DNA of 64,000 nt, from contig OY726563.1 in assembly GCA_963383645.1 (NCBI GenBank), forward strand, positions 40,785,831 through 40,849,830. The letters run 5' to 3'. The notes beneath the pieces were generated by a model, which did no database searches, had not been told where the DNA came from, and saw nothing but the letters and a program-made list of their open reading frames with translations. Position numbers and translations under genes: made by a program. Source of the stretch: Muscardinus avellanarius (Eukaryota > Chordata > Mammalia > Rodentia > Gliridae). Shown here piece after piece: positions 42,775 to 53,877 of this stretch (position 1 is its first letter; each line of letters opens with the position of its first letter).

Positions 42775-43392
42775 TACTATTTTATTGGTGCACTGTAGTC
42801 AGACATCTTAATGGGGTATAGGACTGTAGAGGCTTACATGCACACATCACTCATTAGCCCTTCCCCATGTCCCACCCCATTCCCTCCCCTCCCTCCTCAT
42901 GTTTGTCTTGCTGGTCAGCTGTGATATGTTTATGAATGTACAGCAGATCCATTAAGGAATTTCCCTCCTGCCCCCTCCTATCCCCTCAGTTAGGTTGCTT
43001 CATTTGCTCATCTGTGTTTTCTCCTTCCTATTCTAGAGTTCCTTTTTTGACCCTTTTTCTCCCTAGTGTCCGCATATTAGGGAGAGCATCCAATTTCTTA
43101 TTTTTTTGTAGCTGACTAATCTCACTTAGCATAATGTTCTCCAATTCCATCCATTTTCCTGTAAATGACGTAATTTTGTTCTTTATGGCTGAGTAAAATT
43201 CCATTGTGTACATATCCCACAGTTTTGGAATCCATTCATCTGCTGATGGACGTCTTGGCTGGTTCCATTGTTTGGCAATGGTGAAGTGTGCAGCTATGAA
43301 CATAGATACGCATGCATTAGTTTGTAGTTTAGTTTCCATTCTTTTGGGTAGATACCCAGAAGTGCTATTGCTGGATCATAGGGTAGGTTTCT
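42775..43392 (-). mobile_element. L1 3' end (ORF2 C-terminus and 3'UTR)
   Basis: The minus strand encodes an ORF2 C-terminus including DMYTMEFYSAIKNKITSFTG at about 43140-43220, and the 3'UTR runs to 42780. 5'-truncated at 43392, where CT repeats begin. Confidence 0.9.
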
Positions 43393-43394
43393 TC

Positions 43395-43615
43395 CCATTC
43401 TCTCTCACTCTCTCTCTGTCTCTCTCTCTCTCCCTCCCTCCCTCCCTTCCTTCCTTCCTTCCTCCTCCCCCTCTCAATTTTATTCATCATTTTGAAACAG
43501 AGTCTCACTAAGTTGCAAAGGGCCTCACAAGTTGCTGAGGCTGGCTGTGAACACCTGATCCTCATGTCTCAGCCTCTCAAGTACTAGGACAAGCATGTGC
43601 CAGAATGCAGGGCTT
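43395..43615 (-). mobile_element. (CT)n/(CCTT)n and SINE B1 half
   Basis: Pyrimidine microsatellite at 43400-43470 and a minus B1 half at 43480-43615. Confidence 0.7.
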
Positions 43616-43619
43616 GTCT

Positions 43620-43785
43620 TCTCTTTTTGTCTTTGTCAGTGTTACTAGAAGATTACCTACTTTATTGTTCTTTTCCAAAGGTCCAGCTTTTGGATTCACT
43701 TGTTTTTCTTTATTGTTTTTCTATTTTCGGTTTTCAGTGACTTATATTTATTATTCCCTCCTGCTTGCTTCGTGTTTATCTTTTA
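43620..43785 (-). mobile_element. L1 ORF2 fragment
   Basis: 'ttccaaaggtccagcttttgg' is the antisense of the conserved L1 ORF2 segment. Confidence 0.6.
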
Positions 43786-43789
43786 TTTA

Positions 43790-44003
43790 TTTTTTGGTGG
43801 TACTGAGGGTGGAACCCAGAGGCTTTCCTACCTACCGCAGGGCTATACTCCCAGACATATTTTATACTTCATTTGGAAACAGGGTCTCACTAATTTGCTG
43901 AGAGCATCACTATGTAGCTGAGGCTGGCTTTGAACCTGTGCCATCCTCCTGTCTCAGCCTCCCAAGTGTGGGGATTTCAAGTGTGTGCCACCACGCCCGG
44001 CTT
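43790..44003 (-). mobile_element. B1-dID SINE, subfamily B
   Basis: Complete minus copy; flanks 'ttcgtgttta' and 'ttcatgttta' look like a target duplication. Confidence 0.85.
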
Positions 44004-44129
44004 CATGTTTATTTTGACCTTTTATTTTCCTAGTTTCTTTAGGCAGGCCCTAGAATTTAAGATTTAAGACCTGTGTAGCAACATATTTTAACATTGAGGT
44101 AAAACAAGTGATTCCCTAGATTTAAGACC

Positions 44130-44530
44130 TGTTAACCTGTGGTCGTGCATGCTTATAATCCCAGTACCTAGGAGGCTGATCACAGGTTTGAGACCATCCT
44201 CAGCAACCCAGTGAGACCCTGTTCCATAAATAAAAAAATAAAAGGGGATAGGGGTATAACTTAGAGCTAGAATGCCCCTGAATTCAATCCCCAGTACAAA
44301 AATAAGTAAATAAAAGCCGGGCGTGGTGGCGCACGCTTGTAATCCCCACGCTTGGGAGGCTGAGACAGGGGGATCTCACAGGTTCGAAGCCAGCCTCAGC
44401 TACTGAGTGAGGCTCTCAGCAACTTAGTGAGACCCTGTTTCCAAATAAAATATAAAATTGGTCTGGGATTATAGCCTAGACGTAGAAAGCCCCTAGGTTC
44501 CACCCCTGGTACCAGCAAAAAAATAAAATA
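44130..44530 (+). mobile_element. Diverged SINE then SINE B
   Basis: Old copy at 44130-44310 and a complete B copy at 44314-44525. Confidence 0.8.
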
Positions 44531-44824
44531 AAATAAATAAGTAAATAAATAACTAAAGCTTTTCGTTCAGTTAAGAGTAACCTTTCTCTGGGTGTTTGTA
44601 GTTTTGTTTTTTTTTTTTTTTCTTGGTCTCTTCTACATCCAGCAGGCTGGTTTCTTCTGTCTTCTTTTTTCCCCCTTGTATTAATTTTGTTAATTTACAT
44701 TTTTCTAGAGAGTCACTTGTTTAACACTGATATGTGTTAAAATATGATGCTATAAAATTGTTCATAATATTCCATAGTAACTGCTTTAATTCTTCCTTAG
44801 TTGGAAAGGATTTTTCTCTTTTTT

Positions 44825-45008
44825 TTTCTGTGTTTTGGGGAATGAACCCAGGGGTATTCTACCTTCAAGCTGCACCCCCAGCCCTATTTTATTTTTTACT
44901 TTGAAACAGGGCCTCACTTAGTAGCTGAGGCTGGCCACTAACCTGTGATCCTCCTGTCTCAGCCTCCCAAGTACTGGGATTACAAGCGTGTGTCACCAGG
45001 CCTAGCCA
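44825..45008 (-). mobile_element. B1-dID SINE, subfamily A
   Basis: Minus copy missing part of its central linker. Confidence 0.75.
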
Positions 45009-45029
45009 CATAAAGCCATAAATTTCAGT

Positions 45030-45415
45030 CTAAATACAACCTTGAATCCCATCACTGGAAAACAGTATGCTAAGTGAGATTAGTTAGTCACAAAAAGAAA
45101 GAATTCGGGCGCTCTTCCTATTGTGTGGAAGCAAGGAAGAAAATAAGGGAGAAAATGGGTCATAGGAGGGACTCTAGAAGAAGGAGAAAACTATAAAGCT
45201 ATAAAGGAGCAAATAAGGCGAGCTAAGGGGGGAGGAAAATCCCCTAATGTACACTAGCAAGCACATGGAAGTCAATCACTAAGCCAAACGTGGGAAGGAG
45301 GGAGGGGGAGGGGTTGGGGAGGGGCTAAATGGGGGCTGTGTGCAAGTATGCCTCTACCATCTTGTACTCCACTAATACGTATGACTACAATGCACCAATA
45401 GGAATTTTTAAAATT
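45030..45415 (+). mobile_element. L1 3' end
   Basis: Plus-strand end of ORF2 ('gctaagtgagattag') and a guanine-rich 3'UTR at 45290-45335, ending in 'gactacaatgcacca' and an A/T-rich tail. Confidence 0.85.
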
Positions 45416-45504
45416 GCATAGCTTCTCTATCAATTTACTAGTTTGATACTAGGTTATTTAGGGAGAAATTTCATTTTCTTTCTTTCTTTCTGTAATGAAA
45501 AAAA

Positions 45505-45880
45505 AAAGCCCTTCTACCTCCGGGCTAAACTCCCAGACCTATTTTATATTTTATTTGGAAACAGGGTCTCTTAAGCCAGGGAGGCTGACTTCGAACCACT
45601 GAGATCCTCCTGTCTCCGCCTCCCGCGGGAATTACAAGCTGTGCGCCACCCCCAGCCTTTTTTCTTTTTTTCTTCCTTTCTTTTGTGTACTGGGGAAGAA
45701 ACCTGGGACCGCAGAGGCTCATGAACACTAGGCAATCACACTACCACTGAGCTTTATCCCAACCTTTTTAATTTTTTAAATTCTCCACGGGGGTCTTGCC
45801 GGGTTACTGAGGCTGGCCTTGAACTTGTGATTCCCCCTCCTCAGAGTCCCTGGGGATTACAGGTGTGTGCCACTCTGCCT
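45505..45880 (-). mobile_element. Truncated SINE C and old ID-B1 element
   Basis: C copy at 45505-45655, then an older minus dimer at 45680-45880 whose ID half retains a free-ID-type core. Confidence 0.65.
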
Positions 45881-45883
45881 GGC

Positions 45884-45884
<1 letters not shown>

Positions 45885-45923
<39 letters not shown>

Positions 45924-46112
45924 GGGGGTGGTACCCAGGGGCTTTCTACCTCCGTCTTATACTCCCAGACCTGTTTTATATTTTATTTAGAAACAGGGTC
46001 TCATTAAGTTGCTGAGAGCCTAAGTAGCTGAGACTGGCTTTGAATCTGGGCGATCTTCCTGTCTCAGCCTCCCAAGCGCGGGGATTACAAGCGTACGGCA
46101 CCATGCCAGGCT
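45885..46112 (-). mobile_element. (GT)n and SINE B
   Basis: (GT)n at 45885-45919 sits exactly at the tail of a minus SINE B (45920-46112). Confidence 0.85.
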
Positions 46113-46294
46113 TTTTTTTTTTCTTTTAATTCGATATCTTCCCTTTCCTAACAAGAATGTCTAAGTATAGTGCCTCTATTAGTTGATCACAATAAAATTG
46201 TACTTCTTCTTGGCCATAGAGATACTCTTTCCTCTCTGGTTCGCTTAATAGGAAAAATTTTTTTTTCTACTTTAAAGATGTCTTTTTTTTTTTG

Positions 46295-46505
46295 CCGGGC
46301 GTGGTGGCGCACGCTTGTAATCCCAGCATTCTGGAGGCTGAGACAGGAGGATAGCACAGGTTCGCGGACAGCTTTAGCTACTTAATGAGGCCCTCTGCAA
46401 CTCAGTGAGACCCAGTTTCAAAATAAAGAATAAAAAATAGGGCAGGGGCTGTAGCTTGGAGGTCGAATGCCTCTGGGTTCCATCCCCAGACCTGCAGGAA
46501 AAAAA
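46295..46505 (+). mobile_element. B1-dID SINE, subfamily A
   Basis: Complete copy with a duplication around 'aaagatgtctttttt'. Confidence 0.88.
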
Positions 46506-46519
46506 AAGATGTCTTTTTT

Positions 46520-46850
46520 GTCTTTTTGGAAGCAGGTATTGAACCCAGAGCATCTTACTTGCAAAGCAGGTACTTTGCCACTGAGCTACATCCGGCCCCA
46601 GAAAAAATAGTTTTACCTCTTGATATTTATTTTTTCCTTTTTGTGGTGGCACTGAGGATGGAACCAGGGGCATTCTACCTCTGAGCTAAACCCTCAGCCC
46701 TATTTTTTTTTTCTTCTTATTTTGAAGCAGGAGGGCCTTGCTAAGTTGCTGTGGGTCTTGCTAAGTTTCTGAGGCTGTCCTTAAACTTGTGATCCTCCTG
46801 TCTCAGCCTCCCATGTACTAGGATTACAGGCATGCGCCACTATTCCTGAC
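46520..46850 (-). mobile_element. ID-like monomer and SINE A
   Basis: tRNA-like minus monomer at 46520-46600 ('ttgccactgagctacatcc'), then a minus dimer at 46640-46850. Confidence 0.7.
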
Positions 46851-47044
46851 TACCTCTGGATATTTTTTGAAATAATTAAAAAATTTATTCCCAGGATGTT
46901 AATATTTTCCTTATGGCATGCCTCTTTTGTTTCAGAAACTTAACTTTTTAATTCCAATTTTGCAATTTTCTTTTCAATATCTTTTTTTGTACTACTGGGG
47001 ATTGAACCCAGAGCCATTATTACCACTGAGCTATTTATTTACGT

Positions 47045-48095
47045 ATTTATTTACTTATTGGTGCACTTTAGTCAATTTTTTTTTGAGGTACTGGGGATAG
47101 AACCCAGGGGTGTTCTACCTCCGAGCTACACCGTCAGCCCTATTTTTCATTTTTTATTTTGAAAAAGGGTCTCACTGAGTTACAAAGTACCTCACTAAGT
47201 GGCTGAGGCTGGCCTTGAACTGCAGTCCTCTTGTTTCAGACTCCCAAATGCTGGGATTACAAGCGTGCGCGACCATGCTGGGCTGTCATACATCTTAATG
47301 GGGTACAAGATGGTAGAGGCACACATGCACACAGCACTTATTTAGGCCTTCCCCAATTCCCACCCCATTCCCTCTCCCTCCCTCCTTCTCATGTTTGTCT
47401 TACTGACTGACTTTGATATGTTTGTGAATGGACATCATGTACATTAGGGAATTTCCCTCTTGCCTCCTCTTATCCCTCTCAGTTAGGTCGCCTTATTTAT
47501 TCAGCTATGGTTTCTCCTTCCTTGTCTAGAGTTTCTCCTATGACCCATTTTCTCCCTAGCTTTCACATATTCAAGAGAGCATCGGATTTCTTATTTTTTG
47601 TGACTGACTAATCTCACTCAGCGTAATGTTCTCCGGTTCCATCCATTTCCCTGTAAATGACGTAATTGTGTTTTTCTTTATGGCTGAGTAAAATTCCATT
47701 GTGTACATATCCCATAGTTTTGTAATCCATTCATCTGTTGATGGACAGCTTGGCTAGTTCCGTAGTTTGGCAATGGTGAATTGTGTGTTTATGAACATAG
47801 ATATACATTAATTAGTTGGTAGTTCGGGTTCAATTCTTTGGGGCAGATACGGTATTGCTGGATCATATGGTAGGTTCGTTTCCTTTCTTTGAGGATCCTC
47901 CATACTGTTTTGCAAAGTGGTTGCAGTAATTTGCAATCCCACAAACAGCGTATTAGTTTCTACTTCTCCACAGCCTCGCCAGCGTTTGCTGTTGTGTTTT
48001 GAATATTGCCATTCTAGTTGGAGTTATGTGAAATCTCAGGATAGTTTTGATTTGCATCTCTCTGATTGCTAATGATGCCGAACATTTTCATATAC
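47045..48095 (-). mobile_element. L1 3' end interrupted by SINE A
   Basis: Antisense L1: 3' tip at 47045-47080, a minus SINE A at 47085-47284, then 3'UTR and ORF2 C-terminal region to about 48095. It is frameshifted relative to the copy at 42775. Confidence 0.85.
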
Positions 48096-48114
48096 TTATT
48101 TATTTATTATTTAT

Positions 48115-48310
48115 TTTTGGTTCTGGGGATTGAACCCAGGGATTTTCTACCTCTGAGCTACATGCCCAGCCCGATTCTATTTTTATTTTGAAACAGGGTC
48201 TCATTAGGTTGATGAATCTCACTACTTGCTGAGGCTGTCCTTGGACCTTAGATCCTTGTCTCAGCCTCCCAGGTAATGGGATTATAAGTGTGCACCATAA
48301 CACCCAGCTA
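48115..48310 (-). mobile_element. Diverged dimeric SINE
   Basis: Both halves on the minus strand. Confidence 0.75.
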
Positions 48311-48324
48311 AAACTTTCAGATTT

Positions 48325-48668
48325 TTTTTTTTTGCAGTACCAGGATGGAACCCAGGGGCATTGTACCTCCGAGCTACACCCCCAGCACTAATTTTTAGTC
48401 TTTTTTTATTTTTTTGTTGTGGGTTTTTGGATTGGGGATGATCAACCTATATAACAATACTTATTAACATTTCTTTTGTACTGGGGTACGAATTCAGGAG
48501 CATTCTACCTCTGAGCTACACCCCCCAGCCCTATTTTATTTTTATTTTGAAACAAGATCTTACTAGGTTGATGAGTCTCTTGACATTGCTGAGACTGACC
48601 TCAAACTTGTGATCCTGTCTCAGCCTCCCAAGTACTGGGATTACAGGCGTGCGCCACCACGTCCAGCC
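48325..48668 (-). mobile_element. ID half and diverged dimeric SINE
   Basis: ID half at 48325-48405; dimer at 48475-48668 ending 'cgccaccacgtccagc'. Confidence 0.7.
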
Positions 48669-48799
48669 TGCTAATATATCTTAAATGTTTATGTTGTGCC
48701 AGTTCCATGCTATGTGCCTGACAAACGACATCTCTTTTAATTTTCAGAACCACTTGTGACATTTTGAATTCATTTTGAAAAATAGAACTAAAGAAGGTT

Positions 48800-48988
48800 T
48801 TTTTTTTTTTTTTTGGTGGTACCGGGGTTCCTGGAAGCCCTTCTTCCTCCGGGCTACACTCCCAGACCTATTTTATATTTTTGAAACAGGGTCTCTTACG
48901 CCAGCGCGGCTGGCTTCGAACCTGCGCGATCCTCCTGTGTCCGCCTCCCAAGCGCAGGGATTATAAGCGTGCGCCACCACGCCCGGCT
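48800..48988 (-). mobile_element. B1-dID SINE, subfamily C
   Basis: Duplication 'taaagaagg' at about 48789 and 48988. Confidence 0.88.
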
Positions 48989-49014
48989 AAAGAAGGTTTT
49001 ATTTATTATTATTA

Positions 49015-49204
49015 TTATTTTGGTGGTACTGGGGTTCATGGAAGCCCTTCTACCTCCAGGCTACACTCCCAGACCTATTTTTTTAATATATTTATTTGGA
49101 AACAAGGTCCCTTAAGCCAGCGTAGGTGGCTTCGAACCTGCGCGACCCTCCTGTCTCTGCCTCCCAAGTGCGGGGATTACAAGTATGCGCCACCACGCCC
49201 GGCA
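49015..49204 (-). mobile_element. B1-dID SINE, subfamily C
   Basis: Second C copy directly downstream, inserted 27 bp from the first. Confidence 0.88.
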
Positions 49205-49205
49205 A

Positions 49206-49745
49206 GAAGTTTTTAAAAAGAGTGTCACAGCTAAAAGTTAGTGGAGCTAGACTTTAAACCTTTATTAATTTTAGTCCAAACCTCATAGTCTCGCTTGCAT
49301 TCCATTTTGGTTAGCAAGTAGGTGTGTAATACTCCGTGTTAAATCTGTGCAACCTCTGAGTCTTTCCTTTGTTTAGAGAGCCCGCAAAATTGAAAGGGCC
49401 ATCCACCCTTTCCCCTGCTTCCAAAAAAGGAAGCATTCCCTGTAATTGGCCAAGTTTAAGATGACTCCACAAATTCTTGTGCCTATACCTGGGGTCACAA
49501 TATATAGGGGGTCTGTGAGCTAATAGGGGCGGCTGTTGCATTTTGCCTAGCTGGGAGGATGGCAGCCCCACGTGGAATCATGGCAGCTTCACGTGGAATT
49601 AAAATAACCTTCTGGCCTTTACTGAGTGACGGTCTCGATTTCTTTGTTCTATGCTTATCGTGTAATAGGTGTTTCCAGGACTCTGACTACCACATAATAT
49701 ACAGTGCAGTGAATTGTACTTTGGTGAAATTAGAAAATGTTGGTA
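49206..49745. other. Unique spacer upstream of ZNF81-like exon
   Basis: No SINE. Contains 'acaatatatagggggtctg' near 49498 and a short tandem 'atggcagc..cacgtggaat' near 49560-49600. Could be an LTR remnant; not resolved. Confidence 0.4.
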
Positions 49746-49749
49746 TGAA

Positions 49750-49940
49750 CCTGGGCGTGGTGGCGCACACCTGTAATTCCAGTACCTGGGAGGCTGAGAC
49801 AGGAGGATTGCAGGTTCAAAACCAACTTCAGCAACTTACCCAGACACTGTTTCAAATTAAGAAAACATAATGGGTCGTGGGGTAATGCTCAGAGGTAGAA
49901 TGACTCTAGGTTCAATCCTCAGTACCAAAAAAAAGTAAAG
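49750..49940 (+). mobile_element. Diverged dimeric SINE
   Basis: Plus copy ending in 'cagtaccaaaaaaaa', 60 bp before the exon. Confidence 0.75.
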
Positions 49941-49998
49941 AAAATGTTTGTGTGGCGAGTACTGTATTATTCTGACCTTGTGGACACTGTCTTTGCAG

Positions 49999-50223
49999 GT
50001 TTCCTGGAGTCTCTGCCTGGTCCCTGGTCCAGACTCTTTAGCGAAGGCCGTGGGATCTTCATTCGGACTCCGGTAGCTTCAGTTGAGTCCACGAACCCTG
50101 CCAACTTGGAGAACCTGGGGAGAAAGGAGCTGTCAGCAAGAAAGCCCAGGTTTGAGGTCCAGTGTGAACATGGCAGCCAACCAGGACGGTCCCCAGCCCA
50201 GGGGAGCTGGCGGCATCTGTGAG
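49999..50223 (+). CDS. ZNF81: ZNF81-like exon with start codon (partial gene)
   Basis: Acceptor 'ctgtctttgcag' ends at 49998 and donor GTGAGG begins at 50224. The exon is 225 bp; its last 54 bases are coding from ATG at 50170: 18 codons, MAANQDGPQPRGAGGICE, ending exactly at a codon boundary. Human ZNF81, as I recall it, starts with 18 similar residues before its KRAB box, with the same pattern (M-x-A-N-x-D-x-P-Q-P ... C-E). ZNF81 is a KRAB C2H2 zinc-finger DNA-binding repressor-type protein lying next to UXT on human Xp11.23, which supports the call. The KRAB and finger exons are not in the window. The first 171 bases are 5'UTR. Confidence 0.82.
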
Positions 50224-50344
50224 GTGAGGAGGAGGAAGAGGCATCCAGGGCAGGAATCAATCCAGAACTCCATAGCCTGAAGGAATGATGTGACCTCATC
50301 ATTTTCAGTTGTATTCTATGATCACAAGGCAGCACATCCACATT

Positions 50345-50800
50345 TTTTTTTGCAGCACTGGGGATTGAACCCAGGACCTCCTGCATGATCCACAAACACT
50401 CTGCCACAGAACGACACCCCTGGTTCCTCCATATTGTCACTGGTCATTTATTTCCCTATTGCGAATTTTCTTTTCTTTTCCATTGCCAATTTATTTATCT
50501 TGGCTTGTGATTTTAAGGTGGGAGGGGGTTACTAGGGATTAAATCCAAAGGCGTTCTACTTCTAAGATATACTCCCAACCCTTTTCCCGTGCTCGTGGCG
50601 CTGGGGATTGTACTCAGGGGTATTGTACCTCCAGGCTACACCCCCAACCCTTTTTTTTCAATCTTTTGTTTTGAAACAGGGTCTCACTAGGTTGCTGAGA
50701 GTCTCACTATGTTACTGGAGCTCTTCTCAAATCTGCAATCCTCCTGTTTTTGCCTCCCAAGTACTAGAATTGCAAGCATGTGTCATCACGCCTGGCTAGT
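50345..50800 (-). mobile_element. ID half and diverged SINEs
   Basis: ID-type monomer at 50345-50425, ID half at 50520-50590 and a diverged dimer at 50600-50800. Confidence 0.65.
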
Positions 50801-50812
50801 TTATAGATATTT

Positions 50813-51003
50813 TGTTTTTGTGGTACTAGGATTCCTGAAACCCTTCTACACTCCAGGCTACACTCCCAGACCTATTTTTTAATATTTTAAAATTTGGAAA
50901 CAAGGTCTCTTAAGCCAGCAAGGCTGGCTTCGAACCTATGTGATACTCCAGTTTCCGCCTCCCAAGTGCGGGGATTACAAGCGTGTGCCACCACGCCCGG
51001 CGA
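50813..51003 (-). mobile_element. B1-dID SINE, subfamily C
   Basis: Minus copy with a deletion in the tail; a short piece of a second C follows to 51027. Confidence 0.82.
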
Positions 51004-51329
51004 AACAGGGTCTCTTAAGCCAGAAATTTAGTTCACATGTCCAACTTAGGCATCTGTTCTCAATTATAAAAAAATTTATACTTGCTTGGTCCTTTGTCTT
51101 TTAGTATGTAATTCATTTTAGTCTTTTAGGATATAATTCATCTTCACAGTAACCCCAAACTAAGGCATATACTCATAGTAGACATTTAGTCTCAAGGTTA
51201 CACAATCTGCCTAAGATTCCACAGTCTATTAGACTGAGTTACTCACATGATCCCATTCAAGATCTCAGAAGAGATATAAGTGGTTCTCCTAAGTTTATTA
51301 ATGAGGTAGAAATTTCTATAACTTATAGG

Positions 51330-51598
51330 TACCGAGGATGGAACCCAGGGGCATTCTACTTTCGAGCTTCACCCCCAGCCCTATTTTTTTTGTGTGTGGT
51401 ACTGGGGTTGGAACCCAGGGGCTGGTCTACCTCCGGACTACACTCCCAGACCTATTTTCTATTTTATTTGGAAACAGGGTCTCACTAAGTTGCTGAGAGC
51501 CTCACTAAGTAGCTGAGGCTGGCCTTCGAGCTTGTGCATTCCTCCTGTCTCAGCCTCCCAAGCGCTGAGATTACAAGCGTGCGCCACCACGCCTGGCT
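51330..51598 (-). mobile_element. ID half and SINE B in pseudogene 3' flank
   Basis: ID half at 51330-51390 and complete minus B at 51393-51598. Flanked by aatttctataa at 51311-51321 and 51603-51613. Confidence 0.8.
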
Positions 51599-51793
51599 TA
51601 GTAATTTCTATAATATGCTCAGGATGAGTACATAAACAGGACACGGGATTGGGAAGCTCACATAGGACTAGTCATTTCATAATTTTCTTCATTTTGATAG
51701 TATTGCCTTATTTTCAGAAGGAAAGACTTTGATTTCAAAAGTAACAATCCTTGAGAAGAGAATTTACATCTTTCAGTTCTAAATGGTACTCTT

Positions 51794-52012
51794 TTTTTAT
51801 TTCATTTTTTTGGTGGTACTGGGGGTGGAACCCAGAGGCTTTCTACCTCTGGGCTATACTCCCAGACCCATTTTATATTTTATTTGGAAACAGGGTCTCA
51901 CTAAGTTGCTGAGAGCCTCACTAAGTAGCTGAGGCTGGCTTCGAACCTGCGCGATCCTCCCGTCTCAGCCTCCCAAGCGCGGGGATTACAAGCGTGCGCC
52001 ACCACGCCCGGC
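51794..52012 (-). mobile_element. B1-dID SINE, subfamily B
   Basis: Exact 15-bp duplication at 51779-51793 and 52013-52027; interrupts the pseudogene near its 3' coding end. Confidence 0.92.
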
Positions 52013-52248
52013 CTAAATGGTACTCTTGTGCTATTTTCTCAGCAGTCCATGTTTCTGGATGAAGTCCATGATTATTAAGAAGTGTCAGTGCTTCTACAAT
52101 GGAAAGTGTGCCTTTGGGAATGCTGTTGATGTTCATCATATCAAAGTGGTCTTTTGGCAATCTGATTTCCTTTATCTCTGGCTATGTTTCAGCATCTTTT
52201 ACTTGCAGGGAAGATAAAGGATCTTTGGAATCCACATACACATCTTTT

Positions 52249-52443
52249 TTTTTTTTGGTGGTGGTACTGGGGTTCCTGGAAGCCCTTCTATCTCCGGGCT
52301 ACACTCCCAGACCTATTTTTACATTTTTATTTGGAAACAGGGTCTTCTAAGCCAGCGCACGCGGCTGGCTTCAAACCTGCGCGATCCTCCTGTCTCTGCC
52401 TCCCAAGCGCGGGGATTACAAGCATGCACCACCACGCCCGGCG
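52249..52443 (-). mobile_element. B1-dID SINE, subfamily C
   Basis: Exact 15-bp duplication at 52234-52248 and 52444-52458; interrupts the pseudogene centre. Confidence 0.92.
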
Positions 52444-52744
52444 ACATACACATCTTTTTACAGTGACAGCAGCTTGTTATCTTTTCTAGCAATTTCTCCC
52501 TTATTTTCTGGATGGTAGCTCATCTGCTCCCGCAATAGGCTGCTGGTGGAAGGGTGCTTGGGAGCCATAGATGGCTTCATCTTGCTAATTTCCCATTCTG
52601 TGCGGTTCTACAGGTTGAAGTTTCTGAATGTGCAAATCACCCAAGCCCCCATCTGTCCATAGCATGTTGCCCTCTGCTTTGCAGCGCATGTGGGAAAACA
52701 CCAGCACAAAGACCTCTCTAGATTTTTAATTCTCCTGTGCATAT

Positions 52745-53350
52745 CTGGGCGTGGTGGCACGCAGTTGTATTCCTAGTACTTGGGAGGCTGAGACAGGAGG
52801 ATCACAGGTTCACAACCAGCCCCAGCTACTTAGCGAGACCCTGTTTCGAACTAAAAAATAAAATAGCTGAGTGTGATGTTACATGCTTATAATCCCAGTA
52901 CTTGGGAAGGTGAGACAGGAGGATCACAGGTTCAAGGACAGCCTCAGCAACTTAGCCAGGCTCTCAGCAACCTAGTGAGACCTTCTTTTATTTTATTTTA
53001 TTTTTTGGTGGTACTGGGGTTCCTGGAAGCCCTTTTACTTCCAGGCTACACTCCCAGACCTATTTTTACATTTTTATTTGGAAACAGGGTCTCTTAAGCC
53101 AGCGTGGCTGGCTTCAAACCTGCGCGATCCTCCTGTCTCTGCCTCCCAAGCGCGGGGATTACAAGCGTGCACCACCACGCCCGGCGAGACCTTCTTTTAA
53201 AACAAAAATAAAAAAGCCAGGTGTGGTGGTACACACTTGTAATCCCGGTACTTGGGAGGCTGAGATAGGAGGATCAAAGGTTCAAGACCAGCCTCAGCTA
53301 CTCAGTGAGGGCCTCTGCAATTTATTGAGAACTTGTTTCAAAAGTAAAGA
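52745..53350. mobile_element. SINE cluster with inserted SINE C
   Basis: Plus halves at 52745-52865 and 52866-52985, a minus SINE C at 52995-53186 (duplication 'gagaccttcttttaa'-like on both sides), and a plus half at 53215-53350. Confidence 0.75.
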
Positions 53351-53352
53351 AT

Positions 53353-53764
53353 AAGCCGGTAATGGTGGCGCACACTTTTAATCCCCGCGCTTGGGAGGCT
53401 GAGACAGGAGGATCGCACAGGTTTAAAGCCAGCCTCAGCCACTTAGTGAGGCTCTCAGCAACATAGTGAGACCCTGTTTCCAAATAAAGTATAAAATAGG
53501 TCTGGGAGTGTAGCTGGGAAGTAGAAAGCCTCTGGGTTCCATCCCCAGTACCACCAAAAAAAAAAAAAAAGTAGCCTCAGCTACTTAGTGAGGCCCTTTG
53601 CAACTCAGTGAGGACCTGTTTCAAAATAAAGAATAACAATATAGGGCTGGGGGTGTAGCTCAAAGGTAGAGTGCCCCTGGATTCCATCCCCAGTGCCATA
53701 AAAGAATAGGGCTGAGGGTATAGTTTGGAGGTAGAGTGCCCCTGGGTTCAATCCCTAGCACCAC

Positions 53765-53765
<1 letters not shown>
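53353..53765 (+). mobile_element. SINE B inside an A-type SINE, then ID half
   Basis: B copy at 53353-53570; the host's centre and tail continue at 53575-53700; a further ID half ends at 53765. Confidence 0.75.
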
Positions 53766-53826
<61 letters not shown>

Positions 53827-53827
53827 A

Positions 53828-53871
<44 letters not shown>

Positions 53872-53872
53872 G
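53766..53872. repeat. (GA)n-(GAAA)n compound microsatellite
   Basis: About 28 GA units followed by about 12 GAAA units, continuing a SINE tail. Confidence 0.95.
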
Positions 53873-53877
53873 TAAGT

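Larger units (their letters stand above)
51600..52735 (-). pseudogene. NDUFAF4: NDUFAF4 processed pseudogene
   Basis: The minus strand gives an intronless, broken copy of the complex I assembly factor NDUFAF4. The start-like ATG is at 52652-52650. Blocks such as [20 protein letters not shown] and [20 protein letters not shown] follow in order. At least three nonsense codons are visible (after FNL, after LLSL and after DAET), and there is a frame break after VNSLLK. The natural stop region is near 51692. Two younger SINEs interrupt it: C at 52246-52443 (duplication acatacacatctttt) and B at 51808-52012 (duplication ctaaatggtactctt). No function expected. Confidence 0.88.

Noticed and set aside
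43028..43339. A 103-codon protein with clear coding character
   Set aside because: It is the C-terminal part of L1 ORF2, annotated as mobile element, truncated and with no independent gene.
46520..46600. Functional tRNA gene
   Set aside because: It has tRNA-like box B character but belongs to an ID-type SINE monomer and cannot fold as an intact cloverleaf by eye.
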